A DNA stretch of 64,000 nucleotides from Bidens hawaiensis (GCA_021521415.1 JAIQDT010001116.1:1-64000), one strand, 5' to 3'. Counted from the first letter of the stretch, positions 10,843 through 24,255 are shown. A program made the numbers and translations. Notes: generated by a model not told the origin, from the sequence alone.

Positions 10843-13800
10843 TTTTTGTATATAAATGAATACGAGTGAAACAAACTTTTTAAATGACGCGATCCATAAA
10901 TTGACATGTTTAATAGAAAAAATATGTAATTATGTCTAAAATATATTTACCGAAGAAAAAGGAGTATTATTTCCAACATAGAAGGAAAACGAGTTTTGTA
11001 AAATCAAGAACTTTAAAGATAAATTTATGGTGTTTATCACAAATCTCGTTTCTTGAATATAAGGAAACGAAGTATCAAAAATATATTAGAGATAAACTTT
11101 TCATTGTCTGAATCTCGATCTACAATACAAAAATACAAATCTTCTCCCAAATATTAGCGGTATGGTGAGAATTCTAAAATATATATATGAACATTATACA
11201 GATTTGGAGAGATTTTAATTAGGAAGTCAATTCCTTCTTTTTTTTTTTCTTTTTTTTTAACAATTAAGTGTTACACTATTAACTCTACCATCTACAAAGA
11301 TTGAACCTAGGAGTGTTTTTCAGGTTTCAGGCTTTTCGGGTCGGGTTTTTCGGGTTTTAAAGTTTTGAACCTTGACCCGAAACTCAACTCAAATCTCTCA
11401 CGGGCTTTTGGGGTTCGGGTAATTCGGGTTCGGGTTGAGTTAATCAGGTTTTGAGTATCATGCAAACCAAAAAAACAAACAAACAAAAAATTTAAAAACT
11501 AAAATACTAAGATAAAAACATATTCTTCTTTGCTCGTAACACAAATAATCAAATATAAACCAACATAACTTCATAAAACAATTCAAAAAGAAGAGTAAAA
11601 CTAACTCATACCATAATCGTCTTCAATCAGACGTGATTTGGTTATTTGATTACGGTTGCTATTAGTACTAAACGGAAAACATATATTTTTTTTCCAGGTG
11701 TGACAAAATATGTCATAATAATATTGACTTGACAAAATATGTCATAATAATATTGACTTGGTTGTCCACATATAAATTGCATTTAAGAACGCACATGGTA
11801 GAATTGCTTGTTTTGTGACCATTTAGGATTGCATGTCAATAGAACATCGTCATATGTTTGGATTTGGACATAAAAATCCATCATATTTGTCATACTAAGA
11901 GTAAAAACCTCATCTTGCAAAAACACCTACCGTATGTCAAAAAGGCATGTTTCTAATAAACTCGTTCACACCAAGCGATCCGGAAGGTAACAAGTAAAAA
12001 AAAATAAGAACATAATGGAACTAAAACAACTAAATCCAAATTGAATATGTGAATCGATTTTTCTTCCTTAGACGTTTAAACAAGCTAGCTAATGTGAAAT
12101 TAAAACAAAACTGAACAAGAATAAATCCAATGAAAATGGATTGAAAGAAAATAAATCAAATCAGAACATATCAAATGATAACAATAAAAATGGCATACGA
12201 TGGATAGCAGATTGAATGAATACATAAATGAACATCAAATATGCACATAACGTCACATTAAGAATCCACTACATTGTTCTAAGTAGAGGTTTTGCCCAAA
12301 GGATCCAAGCCTGTTAAAGTAATAAAATCAAATCTCTAAGCTAGTTGTTAGTATCTTTGATGAGGTAAGATTTGGTGTTTATATTAGTTTCTTGAAAACT
12401 AAGCTTTGATTATGGTTAGTTACCAAAACCTTGTTAAACCATGTATTTATAAATCTTTTTTTTTTTTTAAAGATAAGAACCAAAAGAGGAGAAAGGATTC
12501 AAAGCTTTAAGTATTTGTGACCGTTTGGATGATTAGATGGGCCATCTAATCATTTTGACGACCCGTCTAAAGCTTGATCAGATGCAAGTTTGCGTAAGTA
12601 TTAGACGAACTGTCTAGGGCTAAGCAAACCCTTATACGGTAGTTTATATAATGGTCAAAAATGGAAAATTTTACTTTTTCAAATATGGTTTTGAACCTAT
12701 AAATGAATCCGATGTTTTATACAACAAATGAACCTATATATAAAGCTAGACCCTCTAAAGTTCTAGAATTATAAAACTAGATCATGTAAAGATCTAGATG
12801 ATTAATACCAAACCTGTGATTTAACTATAAGTCAAGAAACATAAACGATTTTCACAAGGAGCCGTCAGTTAAGATTTACTACCAGGTGAATACGTTTAAC
12901 TTTTTCAAAACCTACAACGATTAATTTATATCTTTAAAATGTTTTAACATATAATTTAGAAACCTTTTAGTGCATAAGCTAATTTAACAAAACAACATTC
13001 ACGCTATAAATGCATGTAAAGTTAGGTCCAATCTATACACGTGTTACAGTTTAGATGCTATAACTGAGCTAGTAAGAAAAGCTACTGTAGTCATACGTTA
13101 AACTTACGAGTGATCTGGGTGTGATACTAGTGTGCTCGATAGTTGTACTCTTAGGTCTACTGAGTGCTTAGACTACCGCTTTGGCCAAATTATTTTACTA
13201 TTAAGTTAAACCGGTTATACATATTTTTGCATATGTTAATGTACTGATACCGAACCGAATATCTCAGCACCGATACCGGTACCAGGAATTGGCGATTTTT
13301 GGGATCGGTATTTTCGGTACCGGTACCGGTACCGGTACGGTACGAGCTCATCCCTAATTGGTACAGAGGATAGGATCGCTTTATTTAGAGATTGTTAATG
13401 GATAGAACTGCGACGAAAATTACGTTGTCATAGAGAGGTATTTCGATGGGTGATTGCATGTGTGCTCTTTGTGGGGTGAGTGTTGAAACATCACAACACC
13501 TATTTGTAAAATGCAAAGTGGCTAGATTTGATTCGGTGAAGGGGCTACTCGTATATATATATATCCCACCCGGTACACTTTGAACAAGGAGGAATGTCTT
13601 GCTATTTAATCCATCTCGGCGGTCACATGTTAGATGATTTGGAATTCACGAAATTAGGTTATTTTTTAGGGTGCCCCCTTTTCGGTGTCTAAGGTAGTAT
13701 ATATTATCAAATCAGAATCCTTCATGTGGGTTAAGCATAGAAGCAATCGCTCTAGCTTGGATTAGGAGAAATGGTGTAAATTTAATGTTGTGAATTTCTG

Positions 13801-14296
13801 CTTTAAGTCTTTGTCTTGTTAGTTGTTTTTGCATGTTCTTTCCTTGTATTTTTTTGATCTTTTGCTTCTCGTAAGTGGTCCTCTTTTTTTGTTAAATGAT
13901 ATTGGCAATTAAAAAAAGAAAAGAAAACAATATGCATTGGTAAGCACAATAAAATATGCCTAGAAGGCTAGAACACAAGCATAACGTACGGATAGTGCAC
14001 TAAAACAATGAATCGGACAGTAATCTATGCATCAATACATACATAAAGTTATTTAAATGAGAGTATTGTATTAACCAATGCGTACACATGACCACGCTTG
14101 TACATGGAGTGTATGCGTTAAACAGGGCCGGCACGAATGTGAAGGCCTAAATCGAAACAAGATTTTGTAGCATTTTCATTACAATTGTTAACAAAAAAAA
14201 CATTTGCTAATTGGAAGTTTTGAACTTATAAGCTACATTTTAGTAACAACCAAGCCTACTATCACGCCAATACATTACTTTGAGTTTATTTTACCC

Positions 14297-14301
<5 letters not shown>
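10843..14301. other. AT-rich intergenic DNA with small repeats
   Basis: No gene is recognisable. Contents: a GGGTTTTTCGGG-rich patch at 11318-11460 that looks like a hAT-MITE remnant; a 30-bp direct duplication (tgacaaaatatgtcataata...) at about 11700-11760; and a GGTACCGGTACC-rich hAT-MITE relic at 13241-13356. A palindrome, gatgattagatgggccatctaatcat, lies near 12529-12555. Confidence 0.5.
13241..13356. mobile_element. Truncated hAT-type MITE related to the copy at 17140
   Basis: It shares the GGTACCGGTACC-rich body and the right terminus GAGCTCATCCCTA with the complete element at 17140-17360. The matching TAGGGATGAG left end is absent. Confidence 0.6.

Positions 14302-14348
<47 letters not shown>
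14302..14348. repeat. (AT)n microsatellite
   Basis: An uninterrupted AT dinucleotide run of about 45 bp. Confidence 0.95.
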
Positions 14349-14351
<3 letters not shown>

Positions 14352-15137
14352 TTTGGACTTGGATGTCTTAATTAAGTGTGGATCTAAAGCTATAATTTGT
14401 TTTCGTTGTCCCACGAGTCACCACTAAAGTCAAAGTACAAGGTATGCAACAATACGTACATTAAATTATCATTAGTAGCACATAAATATAGTTATCGATC
14501 AATACGCACGTTAACTTATTAAAGTAACCTAAATAACACATGTAACATAACAATTCATGCATACAGTACTATAACAATAATGTTTCACTATGCTGTGTGA
14601 CATTTCTATAACACGTAGAAATAATTTGTTACCATGTAATACTAGTAATTAATTCACTTATTGTAGAAATAATTTGTTACCATGTAATACTAGTAATTAA
14701 TTCACTTATTTTAAAAACGAGTAACCGACCATGCTATCTCTACGTTTTTTCAGCAAATGAATTACAAATGACGCTTCACTTAATTACGAAAATGACATAG
14801 CACAGACTCTTTTTATCTCACAAGTCCACGATCCAGATACGATTCTAGTTAGGTGACGAATTTGATGATTCGTTTAGTGAAAAAAAAAAGCATCATTGTC
14901 TTACATATGTGCTATCTTAAAAGATACAACAGGTTATAAGGCTAACAATTTATACACGAGACACGAATACATGACACGTACATACACGACTTTAACAGGT
15001 AACAGGTAAGGCCTTAACATGTTTCGTGTACTAAACATGTAGACACGAATTTACCTGTTAATTTTCCTGTCTAAATATGTAAAATACATGTTAAGTACTT
15101 GGTAAGATTTTTATAATTATATATATATATATATATA
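14349..15137. other. AT-rich intergenic DNA with a tandem duplication
   Basis: A 48-bp block (tagaaataatttgttaccat...aattcacttatt) occurs twice in direct tandem at about 14616-14663 and 14664-14711. A patch of cacgaatac / acacgtac / acctgtta phrases at 14950-15070 resembles a worn repeat. No gene is visible. Confidence 0.55.
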
Positions 15138-16237
15138 GGGTTGGTATCATTTAAGAACTCCAAAAAAGTTAAGAACTGTTATGAACTCTAAGCGACCAAA
15201 CATTTTTTAAAATTTTTTTATATACTAACATTATTTAAGAGTAGTTTTATCATATTTTTTATAAAAAATTTTGATTACATATATAAATAACAAGTTTACA
15301 TATGTGTAAAATTTATGTACTAACAAATTTACATAGGTGTAAAACAAAACATAGATATGTATAAAAACTAATTTACAAAATTGTAATCATAAATATAGAT
15401 ATAAAAAAATGATAAAGCTACACTCAACTAACATTAACATACAAAAAGTTTTATAAAAACGTTAGTTTTCAAGGGTTCTTTCAAGTTCTTAAATAATTTA
15501 AGGGTAGGGCTGTAAACGAACCGAACGAACACGAACAAGGCCTTGTTCGTGTTCGTTCGTTAAGGAAATAATGTGTTCACGAATGGTTCACGAACACTTA
15601 CCGAACGGGATTTTATGTTCGTGTTCGTTCATTAAGGAAATTAATGTTTTCACGAACGGTTCACGAACATAAACGAACACAAATATCGGCATTTCCTAGA
15701 GATTAAAACCGATGTATTCATCAATGTAAATAATGAAAACATGTAAACGAATTGAACGGACACAAACAAGGGCATGTACGTGTTTGTTCATTTAACTTTA
15801 AACGAACACGAACACTTAATCGAACAAATATTTATGTTTATGTTCGTTTATTTAAAAATGGACATTTGTGTTTGTTTGTTTAAAATCTATATTAACACAA
15901 ACAAACATAAATAAAACACTTAAATGAAGAAAAATTAACAAATATAAAACTTTTAGTATGACTCATCCAAACAATATTTAATTATTTTTTATTAATACAT
16001 AAACAAACATAAATAAACAGATAGGAACGAACATAAATAAACGAACATAAATGAACGAACGAAACACGTGTTCGTGTTCGTTCATTTAATTAAACGAACA
16101 CAAACTTTTTGTTCATGTTCGTTCATTTATTAAATAAACGAACATAAACGAACTTCCTGCCGAACAATTCATGAACAGTTCACCGAACGTTCGGTTCGTT
16201 TACAGGCCTATTTAAGGGTTCTGCAATGATACTCATC

Positions 16238-16238
<1 letters not shown>
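15138..16238. mobile_element. Microsatellite-bordered TIR element (Micron-like), carrying a nested hAT MITE
   Basis: It is bordered by (TA)n on the left (ends 15137) and (TA)n(TG)n on the right. The left end GGGTTGGTATCATTTAAGAA and the reverse complement of the right end GGATGAGTATCATTGCAGAA form an imperfect TIR. Removing the hAT MITE at 15505-16210 and one target copy leaves about 387 bp. Elements that insert in TA microsatellites are known from plants (Micron in rice), but the link here is by structure only. Confidence 0.6.
15505..16210. mobile_element. 706-bp hAT-type MITE with 8-bp target duplication
   Basis: The ends TAGGGCTGTAAACGAACCGA and the reverse complement TAGGCCTGTAAACGAACCGA form a TIR of about 24 bp with one mismatch. 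The 8-bp target duplication TTTAAGGG is perfect (15497-15504 and 16211-16218). The interior is full of GTTCGTTCATT / AACGAACA phrases and has no ORF. Confidence 0.93.

Positions 16239-16280
<42 letters not shown>
16239..16280. repeat. (TA)n(TG)n microsatellite
   Basis: A TA run passes into about 15 TG repeats. It separates two TIR elements. Confidence 0.95.
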
Positions 16281-16281
<1 letters not shown>

Positions 16282-17139
16282 AAAGGATCAAGAGAGAACT
16301 CCCTTTTAAGGAAAGAACTAAAGAACTCCTAACTATAGGGTTATAATTGTAAATTTGATTTTCCAATAAGTTTCCCCAAAATAGGTCGGCTTTCCCTGTA
16401 CGACCTTCCTATGTGCGATGGATGGACTTTCCCCAAAATCCTACAGATCATGAATCAACACATCTTGATGATTAAGAGCCCTAAATCATTGAATATCGAT
16501 CTTCTATTTGCGCTTAATTACGCGTCTGCAACCGTTAGTTAGATACCCAACTTTGATTTCAGCCACTGAACATGAGAATTGAAGGTATGATTGAGTTAAG
16601 ACTTCTATCTTCTTTATTCATGTGTGTTTTTACCGATGTTCATCGTTTTCCTGTTAAATTGATTTAATATTGTTTTATCTGCAAGTTCTACAATTAATAA
16701 TTAAACTGTAAGTCCATAATTTGGTGTTTTTAAGTCAAAACCGGCTATAATTTTGTGATTCTAAGTATAAAACGGCCATAATTTGCAGATTCTAGATTAA
16801 AAATTGTCATGATTTGTTGATTCTAGGTCAAAAACAACTATTACGCATGGTAAAAAAACGTAATTTGTTTGATTCATATATTGATTTGATAGTTTAATTG
16901 ATTAATCACTGAGTTAATAAGTTTTTAGGAGATATATGAGTATTAGAACTAGGTAATACTCTGTCATACATACAAAGTATTGCATACGTGTAATATAATT
17001 AGTATTACATATGTGCAATACTGTTAGTTTTAACATATATGTCTTAATTAAATAATAAAAACAGAAATACCCTATTATGATGTAGTATTATAGTGTTATA
17101 TATGTGTAATGCAAGGTCTTACGTATGCATAATACCGAG

Positions 17140-17360
17140 TAGGGATGAGAAAATTCGGTGCTGGTACCGATTTGATACCGTCAGTACCGAATCGGTACCA
17201 AAGTTTTGAGTTTCGGGATCGGTACCGTAATGGTACTGGTACCGTATCATGATTTTTTTACCTTCGGTACCTTATAATCCCGATACCGTACCGGTACCAC
17301 GAATTTGCAAATTTCGGGATCGGTATTTTTGGTACTGGTACGGTACCGAGCTCATCCCTA
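17140..17360. mobile_element. 221-bp hAT-type MITE with 8-bp target duplication
   Basis: The ends are TAGGGATGAG and CTCATCCCTA, perfect 10-bp inverted repeats. The 8-bp duplication ATACCGAG flanks it at 17132-17139 and 17361-17368. The body consists of GGTACCG / CGGTACC repeats and is non-coding. Confidence 0.95.
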
Positions 17361-19013
17361 ATACCGAGTTTTGAGTATTTGCGTATGTGTTAACTAGGGG
17401 CATGTAAGTTACGGGTTAGACTCATGAAGCCCGTGAACCCGGTTCACATAAAGCGTTTAAAAGAATTGGTATTTAGAAACTAGTTCGGTTCCGGTACTGG
17501 TTTTCAGCAACAATATTTGTATGGTCCGGATATGTACTCGACGGAACAGGTACAAATCCGTGAAAACATGAAAATCACTTGAATAATGCTCTTTTATCAG
17601 CTATGGTGAAGAGAATGTATATGTAACTAATCTAATTAACTATTGTCATGTCTCTTTCACTTTTACTTGAATAATGCTCTTTATGAGCTATAATTTAATG
17701 TTGTTACGTTGTTTTTTTGTTTTGGCATTAGGTGGATTCACGTGGGATTTCTACTGGAGTAAAATATGTTCAAGTATTACTTAATCAAGATAGAGTTTCT
17801 TTAGCACTTACAAGATCAATGGAGATATTGTGAACCAAGTGTTGAGTGATGTTTTGCCTATTCAATTTGTCGTTGTTAAGAAGATTAAGATGTAACAACT
17901 TCACATTTTCAAACCAATATTCACTTATACAAATTAGCAAGTAGTAGTGCCTTGATGTGCCTGATTAGTTCTATTTCTACACATTGTAAATTATATTTAT
18001 AACATGACAACGTTATGCAGTGGTTGAAATAGGATTCATAAACTCTGGGCCGAGTGTGCAGTACCTGCACTACAGGTTATAGCCTGCTATTTCCTTTTGT
18101 TGCAAACGGCTCCATAAAACCAGTTTAAAACTTGTTCCACAACCGGTTTAAAACCCGAACAGGCCCATGGGTCAATGATCTGCATATGGGTTGGAAAATT
18201 CCTTCTACACATTCCCGTCTAGGTCGTACCCGTTGCACACTCCTCAAATTAACACATTTTAAACATTGTATATGTGCATTTATTAATATACGTCATTCGT
18301 GCGATACTATATGTTTGTATTACATACATTCAAAGTATATTTGTATTGCATATATGTATTGAATGGTTGTATTACATACGTGCATTTGTTGTTTTACTTG
18401 CATTTAAATATTGTATACATGCACTCAATAATATACTACATCCGATCAACATTATATGTTTGTATTGCATAAATGCAATGTATGTGTGTACTGCATATAT
18501 GTATTACATGCATTTATGCACATATAAATACGGGTTTGAACTGTAACAGCTGGCTACAAGTTTCACACTTTAATTTACAAAGCCACGTAAATATACCATA
18601 ACGTTCATGTTCAAATATTATCACAAGTTCTAAAAACTCATACGCAGATTCTATCAAATACAACAACATGATAAAACTATTAAAAAATCATCCATTTAAC
18701 TAGTCTTGATGCATGTTCCATTTATGTTTTTTCTTACATCTTCAATCACTCATTTCTTGCATACATTGACATCCGAAAGCAAGATAATCATCGCATATAA
18801 CGTTCTAAGAAGCTTTGACTGTTCAATCTTTCTAATATCTTCATCGCTGAAACTAGGTTAAAAAAAAATTCATTCTTACCCTTGAAACATTCCATGTGTC
18901 TCGTAGCAAGCACACCAAACTTCGTGAAATTGTCATTTTCTTGTTAAACAACATGTCATGCATATATGTAAAACATCATAAACTAGCATTGCATAAATGT
19001 ATTACATCAAAGG

Positions 19014-19818
19014 TTGCAGAACTCGCTAAATGCTCACAAGGCGACCGACTAGAAAGTTAGGAGTACTCGGCCTAGACGGGGAGTACTCGGACATGGTGAG
19101 TTATAGAGGAAAATATTTTTAGGAGATTATATTCATGTCAATAGTTTATTAATATTAACAAAACTGAATTAGTATTCAACTGTTTAGTATTAAACTCATT
19201 GTTATCAAACTATTGTTATAGCCTTAAACTAACTGTTATTAAGGTGCAAGTTAGATTTGTTAATTTACACACCATGTCACCGTCAATAATCAAATAATTT
19301 TCTTAGTCCAAACCTAATATATAAATATATTAATTTATATAACAGAATATTTAAAATGCCATAATAACATAATCTAACTAAGAAACACAAAATGACATAA
19401 TGGCGTAATCTAGCTTAGGAAACACAAAATGAACGGATGAACACATGAAACCATAAACATCATGAGCAAACAAATACAAAATGTCTAGATGTTGTTGCTA
19501 ACTTGCTACTGCATAATCCTATACATAACATCATGAGCACGCACAAATAAAAGGAAAATATAATAAGTTGTACCTCAAACCCGTTGGATATGTGAAACGA
19601 TCAAACGACCTTCATACTCGTCGGAGAATGGACTAAAACGTGTTGAAATATGAAGTGAAAATGGTGTGATGAAGGGTGAAATTAGGTTTTTCTAATTGAA
19701 AAGTCAAATTTTATCATTTACCACCTAGGCCGATCCGGATCGCCTAGACGGTCCGCCTAGGCCCGAGTTGGACTAATTTCGACTATACTCGGCCGCCTAG
19801 GCTAACTTTCCAACCATG
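19014..19818. mobile_element. Possible hAT-like element with CGGCCTAGGC-rich ends
   Basis: The left end holds GGTTGCAGAACTCGC and TACTCGGCCTAGACG. The right end holds CGCCTAGACGGTCCGCCTAG and GCCTAGGCTAACTTTCCAAC. The pair resembles inverted, GC-rich ends around an AT-rich middle. I could not define exact termini or a target duplication. Confidence 0.35.
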
Positions 19819-21359
19819 ATTACAACGTAGTTATTATGCATTTAACCCTCATAATTGAATATATGTAATACAACACCTTGAAACAATCCATATGCCTCGT
19901 AGCAAACGCATCGCAATCCGTGAAGTTGTTATTTGCATATTAAAACAAAAATAATGCATATATGTAATACCTCACACAATAACATTGCATATATGTAATA
20001 CAACATAGCTCATATGTATTTAATAGTTGATAACTACATATATGTAATACAACAGATAATAGCAATGTACAAATGTAATATAACATATTTCATATGCATG
20101 TAGTATTAAAGCAGTGCATATATGTAATACAACGTGGTTAGTATGCATGTAATATCGTATAGTTGCATACTTGCATATATGTAACACCATAGAGATAACA
20201 CTTCATATATGTAATAAAACACAACTCATAATCTCATATGCATGTAATAACTAAGTGATGCACACATGTAATACAACATAGTTCATATGCACGTAATCGT
20301 AAAGCAATACATGTATGTAATACAACACGTTGCATATATATTAAAAAGCAATTGTAAATTATATATATATACCATACCGTATATGTTTACATTCGCATGC
20401 TCGTATTCATCGTCTTCGAGTGTCATATGTTTCACCTTCTGTGGCCATTTTGACCTTCTCATGGTCTTCATATTTGTAACATAGATGCAGTATAATCGAC
20501 TTAAACATATGCAGTCACATTACTATACATATAAAATGTATCAACTTATGTAAAACCTACCATCAACACTCCTACATTCATCATTGTTTTACGAAACAAC
20601 TTCAGTTTCATTTTTTTGTAAATTTCCCCTGTTTTGTTGTTAGTCTGGACACTATTATCCTTAGATATATTACATATATGTATTATACCTATGAAAATTT
20701 TCTAACGTAGTTATCACATCTGGACATTAGTGTCTTAATATGTAATGCATATACGTATTATACATTCCCAAAACAGGGGAAATTTACAAAAATTACAACC
20801 ATCATCTCAAAACAGGGGAAGTTTAAAAAAATTACAACCATCAGCTCTTGGAACAACCCACAATAAAATTTTCAAATGCATTACGTATATGCAATATTAA
20901 CAAACATGCTAAAAAAACATTACAATTACTATGTTCAATTGTGCATAAAAGCAGTTTAACTAATAATCAGTGAGATACACATTCATGTGTTATATCTATA
21001 TAATATTTCACTAATCATGTACAATAAAGGACTACTATCGATGTATGACGCTAAATATACAAAGCGCTCATAATCGAACTTATAATACCTGATCGACACT
21101 ACACATACAAATAGTTCAGATTCGATGTGATAAACGCCTAATCAGCACTTATAACATACCTAATCAAGACACTACATCAACAAATTGTTATGAATCAACG
21201 CAATATATGCCCAATCGGAACTTATAATATGACTAATCGACACCGCATATGCAAATCGCTCGGAATACACGCCATATTCACCTAATTTTTTTTTTATTTT
21301 TTTTTTGACTTGTCATTTTCCGATAATATCTATTTTATATAACACAAAGCGAGCTACAT

Positions 21360-21668
21360 CTAGATAATGGGTAAGCGAGCAACAAGCTGCGCCGCTATCC
21401 CCTTTTGAATCGCAAAGCCTATCCTACTAAATATAAATCCTTGGTTCCTCGGGCTCTGCGAGTCACTGTGGACCACCTTTTGCACTCGCTCCAAGAAGCG
21501 AACCGCCTCGAGAGCTAGGGATCCAAATGTGTCGAAGGCAAAGGGAATGAACACGTGCTGATTCTCCAAAGACGCTGCCTCATGCTTAGCAACCTTCCTA
21601 GATTCTGCTCTCAAAACCACCTGTCCCGGTACGAAGTCACTGTCTCTCAGCCCCACTAACGGGGACAC
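21360..21668 (-). pseudogene. Captured C-terminal coding fragment, 102 residues, unnamed plant family
   Basis: This is an open frame with normal coding composition in otherwise AT-rich DNA. It contains QHVFIPFAFDTFG and ends IGFAIQKGIAAQLVARLPII. I have seen such tails at the C-terminus of uncharacterised, reverse-transcriptase-associated plant ORFs, but I cannot name the family. Only about 300 bp separate its 5' side from the TIR at 21967, so a full gene cannot be present. The likeliest reading is a gene or retroelement fragment carried by the TIR element. Confidence 0.45.
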
Positions 21669-21967
21669 CCGAGTTGAAAATCAAGTATCACGATCGTTTA
21701 CCTACTAATGATATTCAGTTTCGTGCTTGATTTTACCACCGATTGTTTGTTATTAGAAAACCCTAAATGTTCGTTCAAGATGGAGAGAAGACTATTTGAT
21801 TTCTATTTCTTTTTTAATTCCAAATTTGCCCTTTCTCATATAAAACCCCGCCTCCTTTTTCTTTTTATCTATTTTACTATTTTTAACCTTTAATTTACTA
21901 AATCTAATGGTATTATTAGGAGTTCTCTAGTTCTCTCATTAATATGAGTTCTTTCTTGATCCCACCC

Positions 21968-23844
21968 CTATATATATAAGTTATCCGAAACCCTAAAACA
22001 TTGTCACTCTCTGTTTCTCAACCGTCATCACTCACCACTCACGAACATTCTCTCTCTAACTTTTGTTTCAGTAAATAGGTTGTCAAATATGTGTTTATAA
22101 CCAGCTCTTATCGTGTATACCAGGTAGTAGCATGTTCGTGTTTGAGATACAGGTACACGATAAGTTTTCGTATCGTGTACAGGTATACACATTTTATGTT
22201 CGTGTCTTATCGTGTATGAGTATACACGATATGTCAGCCCTAAGATACACCAAGACACAAAGTTTACATTTAACGACTTCTTGTTTAATAATGTTTAAAA
22301 GAACTTGCTATATACATGTCATATATGCACAACAAATAGTGTAATAATCACAGGGTAACAGACTTTGGTGCATGATGTACATGTTGTTTTGTTTGTTTGC
22401 AAAATTGCATTGCATGGACCGTAAAGTAAATGAAGTGTAGTTAGTCACGTGAGAGAAGGCATTAAAACAGAGGGTCACGTGCGACCATCCACTGCAGTTT
22501 CCATCTGCCAACTTCCGCTTGCCGTGTCGCGTGCGGTCGGCCCCACAAACTAACCGGCTCCGTTTGTTTTGTTTCAGTACGGCGCAACACCGTTACCTAA
22601 CGGCCGTTTGATAGTGGAAAACGGCGTTAAGGCATTTGTACCGTCCAACATCCATGTGGTTACGGAAGTGTGTTATCCAACGTTTGTTTGACAACGCACA
22701 TATTATATGTCTGACGTTGAAATGGTCTAGTCATGATTGCTACATGGTGGATAAATAATCACTAAATATAAATATTATTATTGGAAATATATAGTAACAG
22801 AAAACATATTAATTTCTATCAACCAAAATTTCTCTACATTTATATAATTACATTTTTCTAACAATTAAAACTAGACTAAACATTGACCTATACCATGTTT
22901 GGGTTAGCCTGACGGGTTCGTGGGTAGATCTCATTTAATTTGTTTACTTGTATTGGTATTTTTTTAAGAAAAATGTGTTTTATATTATAATTTGCCATTT
23001 GTATATTATGTCAAAAATTGAAAGACTAACAAGAAACAAACATGAGCTTTTGTAGTATACACACAATTGTTATGTACATGTTTGTATTTTTTGTTGTAAG
23101 TTTGTACTTTTGGTATATTAATATGCGAAAAGAAAACGTAATATAATTAATTTTTTACGGTCAAATAGGTCATGTTTGTGTCAATACATGAGTACACATA
23201 ATGTGTAGGTTTATTTATGTGATTGGTTCATGTGATGTTTGGCTTTGTGTAAAACTTTCAGGGTGGAATCACCTACATGTGAACCAATTTAGAAACCATA
23301 ACAACTAAATTATAGATTCCTGTTTTTTTTTTATTATTAATTTTTTTTGGTAAATACACCTTATTTATAAATTTAACATTATTCTTATTTCTTTTTATTA
23401 CAAAAACAAAATTATTTAGGTTTTACTTTAGTTTAAATAGTTTTCAAGAAAAAGTTTTACTAGAAAAATACTTTTTTATTTTTATTTGTATTCCTGATCT
23501 TAAAATGAATACCAATAAGATTAGGATTGAAAAACTAAAATTTAAAATATCCATGAGTTATTACCTATATATTTTGGTAAATACTATAATGAAAAAACTA
23601 ATGTTCATGACAACTTTTCTCTACCGTTTTTTTTTTCAATTTTACCTATAAGCAATAACTTTTTTTCTCTTATCTACTCACAAGTCGCAACTCACAACTA
23701 CACCTTAAAAAATAGAGAACATTCCCATAATACAGAGAACCCATTGTAAATGCTATAAGGTACTAAACTAGTGCCATATAAAAAGAAATGATGCATCATG
23801 AGTGTGTTTGTTGTACAATGTACTAAAAAGTCTCACAAAATATA
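21968..23844. other. Intergenic DNA
   Basis: No gene is recognised. 21979-22075 resembles a plant promoter-leader (TATATATAAG followed by CT-rich sequence). 22090-22245 holds repeated CGTGTATAC / CACGATA phrases from a worn MITE. 22440-22690 is a GC-richer patch with two CACGTG boxes (near 22447 and 22466). No coding sequence follows. The remainder is AT-rich and empty. Confidence 0.45.
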
Positions 23845-23849
23845 CATAT

Positions 23850-24109
23850 TGTTATGATATTAGCCCTAATTATAACAATATTTTCGAAGTAATAACTGAA
23901 CTAAGAAATATGTTGAGTAAACAATATGATATCTTTTTTACTTTTGGATATCAACCTTCGTTCAAATCATTCTATTTATAATGCAAAAACTACTGTGCAA
24001 AAGTACTATTTAAGGAGACAAACGAAATATAATTGGTGCATATAAAAATATAGTTGGTGAAGTCATGGTGTCATACAAATAATAGTGTCGGTGTCGGTAA
24101 TTCATAACA
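23850..24109 (-). repeat. 3' LTR of the young copia element
   Basis: 260 bp, from TGTTATGATATT to AATTCATAACA as read on the plus strand, and essentially identical to the copy at 29694-29953. The terminal TGTTATG...CATAACA is itself an inverted repeat. Confidence 0.97.
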
Positions 24110-24121
24110 CTCCCCCTTGGA
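24110..24121 (-). promoter_or_regulatory. Polypurine tract
   Basis: The minus strand reads TCCAAGGGGGAG directly before the 3' LTR, the expected site for plus-strand DNA priming. Confidence 0.8.
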
Positions 24122-24255
24122 TGACACCATTTCAAAACGTCGGGGTCTTGAAGTACTGCCTCATTAAAAACCTTGCTAAAGGAAAACCCAGTGGGAAAAA
24201 ACTTTAGCTAAGGGAAAAATAGTGCAGTATATAGCCCCCCTCAAATTGCAGGTCG

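Larger units (their letters stand above)
16281..21967. mobile_element. 5.7-kb microsatellite-bordered TIR element with captured sequence
   Basis: Left from 16285: GGATCAAGAGAGAACTCCCT, continuing to AAAGAACTCCTAA. Right, reverse complement from 21962: GGATCAAGAAAGAACTCATA, continuing to AGAGAACTCCTAA. These form a TIR of about 48 bp at roughly 80 percent identity. The borders are (TG)n on the left and TATATATA on the right. Inside are a hAT MITE (17140-17360), many copies of a TATGTAATAC-type motif, a coding fragment near the right end (21360-21668), and a CGGCCTAGGC-rich patch (19014-19818) that may be a further MITE. No transposase is visible. It could be one large non-autonomous element or a chance pairing of two worn copies. 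The inverted ends favour the former. Confidence 0.55.

Noticed and set aside
18132..18546. Small overlapping plus-strand frames
   Set aside because: Composition follows the TATGTAATAC repeats. No conserved domain.
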